Below, piece after piece: positions 59,229 to 64,000 of a stretch of DNA of 64,000 nucleotides. This stretch comes from Snodgrassella communis. Its GTDB lineage: Bacteria; Pseudomonadota; Gammaproteobacteria; Burkholderiales; Neisseriaceae. The first letter of the stretch is position 1. Each line of letters starts with the position of its first letter. Where the stretch lies: positions 248,001 to 312,000 of the forward strand of contig NZ_CAJZCD010000002.1 of NCBI RefSeq assembly GCF_914768045.1, read 5' to 3'. A program made the position numbers and the translations under genes. The notes under the pieces were generated by a model that was not told where the DNA came from, made no database searches, and saw only the letters and a list, made by a program, of their open reading frames with translations.

Positions 59229-60296
59229 TTATGAGCATGTTTTCAATGTATCAGTAGCGCACAATTGTAATCGGGTCTGAATAAATTCAGCCAAATCCGG
59301 ACAGATTTGTGCCGAAAGAGGCAAAACCCAGATATTATGTTGCAAAGGTGCTGCCAACTTCACTGCATCCTTTTCGGTAATAAAAATCACATCTGCTTGA
59401 GGCCAGTCTGCTGACTTAATCACAGCGTGATCGCTCAGCGCGATAGTCTGCTTCAGCTCAATGCCCAAAGTCTGTAATGCCTGAAAAAAACGTTCTGGTC
59501 GGCCAATAGCAGCGATAGCTGCACAATTCTTACCAGCAAAGTCTGTTGCTTGTGCAGTCTGTTGTGGCTGGTTCAGGCAATAAAAATCAGCATAATTTAA
59601 TCTACTGTAACCACACCACTGTGTTTTTAGTATGCCTAACTGCTGCGCTCGCTGCATCGCTATTGCATCGCCCTGACTGAATATTATCCCATCAGCCAAA
59701 TGCAAACGACCAAGTGGTTCACGTAATGGTCCATTAGGTAATAAATCCATGTTTCTGCCAATATCTGCTGCCGGAAACACCACAATTTCCAGATCCCGCT
59801 TAAGGGCATAATGTTGCAGACCATCATCACTTAGCAAGAGCTGCAAATTCGGATGTGCCTGTAGCAATGCTTTACCCGCAGCCTCACGTGTACTGGCAAC
59901 AGCAATCGGTGCCTGAGTTTGCTGAAACAGCATCAGCGGTTCATCTCCGACTTCTGAAGCAGTAGTACAGGCATTGATAATTATCGTATCGTTGCTGGAA
60001 CGTCCATAGCCGCGGCTAATGATACCAACCTTAATCTGCCGCTGCTGCAACGCCTGAACTAATGTAGCCACTAAAGGGGTTTTACCCACACCGCCAACAT
60101 GAATATTGCCGATTACCACCACCGGACAGGACAACCGTTTACTGGATAATAGCCCGACTCGATAAAGCCAGCGGCGCAGCATGGCTATTATTTGAAAAAT
60201 CCGTGCCAGCGGCCATAACAGTATGGTCAGCCCTGTATGTGGATGTTGCCAGTGGCGTTGTATCAAACCGGCTAACCAGCCCATAATTCTGCTCAT
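59229..60296 (-). CDS. lpxK: Tetraacyldisaccharide 4'-kinase
   Basis: Phosphorylates the lipid A precursor at 4' in the inner membrane. 355 residues from the ATG at 60296. N-terminal hydrophobic/basic helix, Walker A GNIHVGGVGKTP, SRGYGRSS, VGDEPLMLFQQT and LLSDDGLQHYALKRD, then LLPNGPLREPLGR. About 275 bases of non-coding sequence separate it from the Trm112-like gene. Confidence 0.94.
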   Translation of the reverse strand: MSRIMGWLAGLIQRHWQHPHTGLTILLWPLARIFQIIAMLRRWLYRVGLLSSKRLSCPVVVIGNIHVGGVGKTPLVATLVQALQQRQIKVGIISRGYGRSSNDTIIINACTTASEVGDEPLMLFQQTQAPIAVASTREAAGKALLQAHPNLQLLLSDDGLQHYALKRDLEIVVFPAADIGRNMDLLPNGPLREPLGRLHLADGIIFSQGDAIAMQRAQQLGILKTQWCGYSRLNYADFYCLNQPQQTAQATDFAGKNCAAIAAIGRPERFFQALQTLGIELKQTIALSDHAVIKSADWPQADVIFITEKDAVKLAAPLQHNIWVLPLSAQICPDLAEFIQTRLQLCATDTLKTCS

Positions 60297-60401
60297 AAAT
60301 GACAAAATGGCACTATACCACGGTGTATACACAGAACTGAAACCCTGTTGAAAAGGCCGTATAATATGTGCACCACAATATCGCTCGAAATATGGTGTTT
60401 T

Positions 60402-61754
60402 ATGTCTGATTTCTTTGCTCCAGCTGCATTAAGCGTCTCTGAACTCAATGCATGTGCCCGGCAATTACTCGAACAGAATCTGGTTGGTTTATGGATTGGC
60501 GGCGAAGTCTCCAATCTTACCCGTGCCGCCAGCGGACACTATTATTTCTCTTTAAAAGATGCCCGCGCACAGGTTCGATGTGTACTGTTTAAAGGCGTGG
60601 CACAGCAACTTAGCCAGCCCTTACAGGAAGGCGATGACCTTGAAGTATCTGGAAAAATCAGCATTTATGAGGCTCGTGGTGAATTTCAGATCACCATCAA
60701 TGCCGTCCGGCATAAAGGTTTGGGGCAATTATACGAAGCTTATGAACGACTGAAACAACAATTAACTGCGGAAGGTTTATTCTCTCCTCAACGTAAACGC
60801 CAGCTACCACCCCATCCAAAAGTAGTGGGCGTAGTCACCAGTCTGGCCGCAGCAGCTTTGCGTGACGTGGTAACAACGTTACGTCGACGTCATAGCGGCA
60901 TCAGCGTGATTGTCTATCCGACTGCGGTACAGGGCGCCGGCAGTGAACAGCAGATTGCAGCTGCCATAGCCACAGCCAACGAACATGCACAGGCAGATGT
61001 ACTGATTATCTGCCGTGGTGGTGGCAGTATTGAGGATTTATGGTCTTACAATGAAGAAATCGTGGTACGAGCCGTAGCAGAAAGTGCTATCCCTAGCGTT
61101 AGTGGTGTTGGCCATGAAACCGATTTTACCCTCACCGATTTTGCTGCCGATGTGCGCGCTCCTACCCCTACAGCAGCCGCAGAACTGGTTAGTCCAGATA
61201 TGGCACAATTACGGCATACCGTTGCTCAATGGCAAACCCGCATTTGCCAATTACTGCAACAGCGCTATTACGATGCTTCACAGAAACTCGACTGGTTGGC
61301 GCGTCAGTTAAAACATCCGCAACAAAACTGGCAGCAACAACAGCAGCAACTATCAGACTTGCAACGCCAATTACAACTAAGCATGCAACGTCAGCTCAGA
61401 CAGCAACAACAAAGTCTGATACAGCAACAGCGCAACCTAAACAGCTTACGGCCACAGACTACCCATGCGCAGCAGGCACTTGCTTACCGTGAACAGCAGT
61501 TGCGGCAATTTTGGCAAAATATTCTGTTGCGAGCTCAGCAGCGATTACAACAGCAAGCTTCAGTACTGGAGGCTGTTTCACCTTTGCAGATTCTGGCCAG
61601 AGGTTACAGCGTGGTAACCAATCAGCGCGGACACATTATTAATGATGGCAGCAAACTGAAAACCGGTCAGTATCTTAATATCCGCTTCGCCACAGGTGAA
61701 CGACGTGTACAAGTAGCTCCTGCCAAAGTCCAGTCTGATTTATTTGATAATTAA
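60402..61754 (+). CDS. xseA: Exodeoxyribonuclease VII large subunit
   Basis: Degrades single-stranded DNA with XseB. 450 residues from the ATG at 60402. N-terminal OB fold (LVGLWIGGEVSNLTRAASGHYYFSLKD), catalytic domain with VVGVVTSLAAAALRDVV, GGGSIEDLWSYNEE and VSGVGHETDFTLTDFAADVRAPTPTAAAE. The coiled-coil part (residues about 275-390) is very rich in Gln. Divergent from lpxK. Confidence 0.95.
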   Translation: MSDFFAPAALSVSELNACARQLLEQNLVGLWIGGEVSNLTRAASGHYYFSLKDARAQVRCVLFKGVAQQLSQPLQEGDDLEVSGKISIYEARGEFQITINAVRHKGLGQLYEAYERLKQQLTAEGLFSPQRKRQLPPHPKVVGVVTSLAAAALRDVVTTLRRRHSGISVIVYPTAVQGAGSEQQIAAAIATANEHAQADVLIICRGGGSIEDLWSYNEEIVVRAVAESAIPSVSGVGHETDFTLTDFAADVRAPTPTAAAELVSPDMAQLRHTVAQWQTRICQLLQQRYYDASQKLDWLARQLKHPQQNWQQQQQQLSDLQRQLQLSMQRQLRQQQQSLIQQQRNLNSLRPQTTHAQQALAYREQQLRQFWQNILLRAQQRLQQQASVLEAVSPLQILARGYSVVTNQRGHIINDGSKLKTGQYLNIRFATGERRVQVAPAKVQSDLFDN

Positions 61755-62407
61755 GCTTTACTGATATAAATCAATAATTTTAAAACGAAAAGACAACCAT
61801 TAAACGATGAAAATCTATATCGTACTTTCTTAATATTGTTAACAATAAAAATCAATATTAAGCGCAGTAATTAATCAGATTATTTGCTAGCTGAAATTGG
61901 CATTTTTCTAACAGATTATTTTATTACCATAACGAGTAAGTGAGCACTAATTCCCCTCTATAGTATAATTGAATATTATTTTGGCAAAAAGCCATATCGC
62001 ATCTTGCAAAAGTAAAAATCAAAGAAAATTTATATTGACAAAATCAACATAAACATATACTTATCTAAAATACAGAGTGGAAATAATCACCTAATTAATA
62101 AATTAAAACCGATCAGTAAACTCATTTACAGCATTGAAATCAAAAAACAACACAACACGATTCAACACCATCAATGAAATAGAATCAGATTGTGATAATG
62201 TTTATTTTCAAGGAGTAAAAAAGACAGCACTTTATATACAGCCCAAAGGAAAACAATAAATAATTATTTAAATTCTGTTCAAAAAAATTCATTAATAATA
62301 TATAAGAAAAATCAATTATTACCAAAGAATTTATTCAAACTACTTCATAATTAATTAAGATAGTTTTTAAGTTGAAAAGTCAATAAAAAAATCTTCTCTC
62401 AAAAAAA
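61755..62407. other. Very AT-rich gap of about 650 bases
   Basis: No frame longer than a few dozen codons and no recognisable protein or RNA. It lies between the 3' ends of convergent xseA and the DUF815 gene, so promoters are not expected. A perfect inverted repeat sits at 61829-61862. Confidence 0.6.
61829..61862. repeat. Nested inverted repeat downstream of xseA
   Basis: CTTAATATTG and CAATATTAAG are perfect 10-base arms with 14 bases between. Overlapping the left arm is the 12-base palindrome ATTGTTAACAAT (61835-61846). It may be a terminator stem without T-run or a protein site. Confidence 0.5.
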
Positions 62408-63271
62408 TCAAACTTTTCTTTCTTGTGGTTCCCGTCCAACCCAGTCACAGACAAATTGCCACGCCACCCTGCCCGAGCGGCTGCCTCGACTCTGGCTCCA
62501 GTTAAGTGCTGCACGTTTAGTAGTGTCATCCAGATGTAAACCAGCTTGTGCCAGCCAATTTTCTACTGCCTGCAAATAAGCATCCTGATCAAATGGGTAA
62601 AAGCTCAGCCACAAACCAAAGCGATCAGACAATGATACCTTTTCTTCTACTGCCTCTTGTGGGTGGACTTCGCCACCACTACCTGTCTGGGCAGTATTGT
62701 CAGCCATATATTCAGGCATCAGATGCCGACGATTAGAAGTAGCATAAACCAGCACATTGTCACAACGTTGCGACAAGCCACCATCAAGTGTGGTTTTCAG
62801 AGCCTTGTAAGCATCGTCACCGTCTTCAAACGACAAATCATCACAGAACAAAATAAATTTTTCTGCTCGTTGCGCCAGCATAGTCAACAGTGCCGGTAAA
62901 GTGAGCAAATCACCTTTATCCACTTCCACCAGACGCAAGCCCTGAGCAGCATACTGATGCAATAATGCTTTAACCAGTGATGACTTACCCGTACCACGTG
63001 CACCAGTCATTAATACATTATTTGCTGGCCGGCCTACCAGAAATTGTTCAGTATTACGTACCAGTTGACGTCGTTGCTCATCTACTGCTGCCAGACAGTT
63101 CAGGGCAAAAGTATGTGGATGAGGCAGGCTTTCCAGAATACCTTTATTACCCAGCTTATGCCAGCGATAAGCAACCGCCGTCCAGTCTGGTTCCTGAGCT
63201 AATGGAGGTAAGATAGCATCGAGTCGCTGTAATACAGTTGTAGCCAGCTGTATCAATTCCTTGCGTTTCAT
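62408..63271 (-). CDS. DUF815 family AAA+ ATPase
   Basis: 287 residues. Walker A GARGTGKSS near residue 91, Walker B FILFCDDLSFE, sensor YATSNRRHLMPE, then EKVSLSDRFGLWLSFYPFDQDAYLQAV. Role unknown; the family is widespread in proteobacteria. The mnmM-like gene is next upstream on the same strand by about 30 bases. Confidence 0.88.
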   Translation of the reverse strand: MKRKELIQLATTVLQRLDAILPPLAQEPDWTAVAYRWHKLGNKGILESLPHPHTFALNCLAAVDEQRRQLVRNTEQFLVGRPANNVLMTGARGTGKSSLVKALLHQYAAQGLRLVEVDKGDLLTLPALLTMLAQRAEKFILFCDDLSFEDGDDAYKALKTTLDGGLSQRCDNVLVYATSNRRHLMPEYMADNTAQTGSGGEVHPQEAVEEKVSLSDRFGLWLSFYPFDQDAYLQAVENWLAQAGLHLDDTTKRAALNWSQSRGSRSGRVAWQFVCDWVGREPQERKV

Positions 63272-63302
63272 CTCTAGTTTCCTGTTACTTTAATTCGTGG
63301 TC

Positions 63303-63863
63303 TTATGCCTGCTTCTGTAACAACAAAGCATATGGTGCATTATGTACCCGATTAATAAAAGCATATTTTAATACTGCTATCTGCTGTTGTGGTAAGCCAG
63401 CAGCCCATTCTTGTACTGCTTGAGCCTCAATTCTACCCTGTTCATGCCCCGGATATAAAACCGCAGCCAATACCCCATTGATCGCCAAATGAGCCAAGCC
63501 CGCCTGCATGGCTTTTAATGTTGTACTGGCTGTAGTTGTACAGTTTTTATCTGCTCCCGGTAAATATCCCAGATTAAACATGATAGCACTGACCTCACCT
63601 TCAATATAATTATCCAGATACTCATGTCCGGCCTCAATCAGCTCAATCCGTTCACTCAAACCAGCATTTTTCAGTCTTTTATGGGTTGCCTGCAATGCAG
63701 CTTTCTGGATATCAAAGGCCATTACCTTACCTTGTTCACCAACACAGGTAGCCAGAAAAAGAGTATCGTGCCCGTTACCCGCTGTAGCATCTACCACCGT
63801 ATCACCAACCTGCACTACTTGCTGAATACTGGTATGCACAAAGTCCAGAATATTTAAAAGCAT
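63303..63863 (-). CDS. mnmM: Class I SAM methyltransferase, MnmM (YtqB) family
   Basis: 186 residues. SAM motif I VVDATAGNGHDTLFLA, an acidic strand VMAFDIQ and the family motif MFNLGYLPGADKN place it in the rRNA_methylase/YtqB group. MnmM proteins of this group methylate nm5s2U34 to mnm5s2U34 in tRNA. MnmC in this window lacks its methyltransferase half, so the assignment makes sense. The ATG at 63863 begins the conserved region. Confidence 0.8.
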   Translation of the reverse strand: MLLNILDFVHTSIQQVVQVGDTVVDATAGNGHDTLFLATCVGEQGKVMAFDIQKAALQATHKRLKNAGLSERIELIEAGHEYLDNYIEGEVSAIMFNLGYLPGADKNCTTTASTTLKAMQAGLAHLAINGVLAAVLYPGHEQGRIEAQAVQEWAAGLPQQQIAVLKYAFINRVHNAPYALLLQKQA

Positions 63864-64000
63864 AAACCTATTATTATTTGTAGTTGATACATAGCAATAT
63901 CTGATTACATTTACCAACCAATGCCTATCAAAGGCATCAGCATATTTTCATGTAAACAAAATACCTGCGCCCACAAAGTGAATAGTATTCTTGTCCGTAC

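Noticed and set aside
61320-61500. CAG/CAA-rich tract in xseA looking like a DNA repeat
   Set aside because: It encodes the Gln-rich coiled coil of XseA; units are irregular and in frame, not a tandem repeat array.
63921-64000. Open frames running off the right edge on both strands
   Set aside because: One plus-strand frame from ATG 63921 and one minus-strand frame ending near 63913 stay open, but 26-29 codons are too few to assign a gene.

Overview
This window looks like chromosomal core DNA of a low-GC member of the Neisseriaceae (Betaproteobacteria). The evidence is the order dnaB followed by five minor type IV pilin genes (the Neisseria pilHIJKX layout), a CNP1-like protein, a TadA with a TfoX-C-like N-terminal extension, a znuCBA operon, and the general character of the proteins. 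A bee-gut Snodgrassella-like genome would fit the AT-rich composition, but genus is an inference. There is no large mobile island or CRISPR array. Nearly all of the window is housekeeping DNA, and the unusual material lies in the gaps.

Layout. 1-6.8 kb: the start of sodB (cut by the window edge), dnaB, the minor pilin cluster, a Spy/CpxP-like periplasmic protein and rpe. 6.8-11.9 kb: polA and ppa, with decayed accessory DNA between genes: an IS3-type transposase fragment, a probable type VI secretion amidase effector/immunity relic (Tae4/Tai4-like), and a phage-type integrase C-terminus ending beside tRNA-Lys(CTT). 11.9-24.4 kb: a long minus-strand series (serS, trpD, trpG, a phospholipase D-family lipoprotein, ubiD, pth, rnfH, ratA, holA, lptE, gatB, gatA, gatC). 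24.5-30.2 kb: the rod-shape/elongasome operon mreBCD-mrdA-mrdB, closed by a strong bidirectional terminator. 30.3-34.2 kb: clpP, tig, a DUF1853 gene and trmJ. 34.4-39.8 kb: suhB, a PCuAC copper chaperone, an AsmA-family gene and an MnmC oxidoreductase without a methyltransferase domain. 39.8-42.5 kb: a Zur-like box, a 34-codon membrane peptide and znuCBA for zinc uptake. 42.5-51.3 kb: DUF455, DUF1090, lolA, a lipoprotein, comEC, DUF502 and aspS. 51.4-64 kb: trmA, an SDR gene, bioB, tadA, a TSUP transporter, CNP1-like, adk, kdsB, a Trm112-like gene, lpxK, xseA, a DUF815 ATPase and an mnmM-like methyltransferase.

Themes. DNA uptake is represented by the minor pilins and ComEC. Envelope biogenesis is represented by lptE, lolA, kdsB, lpxK, asmA, mreBCD, PBP2 and RodA. 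tRNA decoding and modification is well represented (gatCAB, tadA, trmA, trmJ, mnmC, mnmM, serS, aspS). MnmC and MnmM in one window suggest that the final step of mnm5s2U34 synthesis is split between two proteins.

The most interesting structure is at 53.0-55.3 kb. A bioB gene whose protein reads as gammaproteobacterial sits between two divergent, partial copies of one SDR/tadA junction. The left copy keeps an intact SDR gene plus a broken tadA start. The right copy keeps a broken SDR start plus an intact tadA. That arrangement is what a single-crossover integration of a bioB-bearing DNA circle, or a duplication followed by insertion, would leave. Second in interest is the short membrane peptide translationally coupled to znuC behind the Zur-like box. 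I did not find a convincing wholly new multi-gene system.
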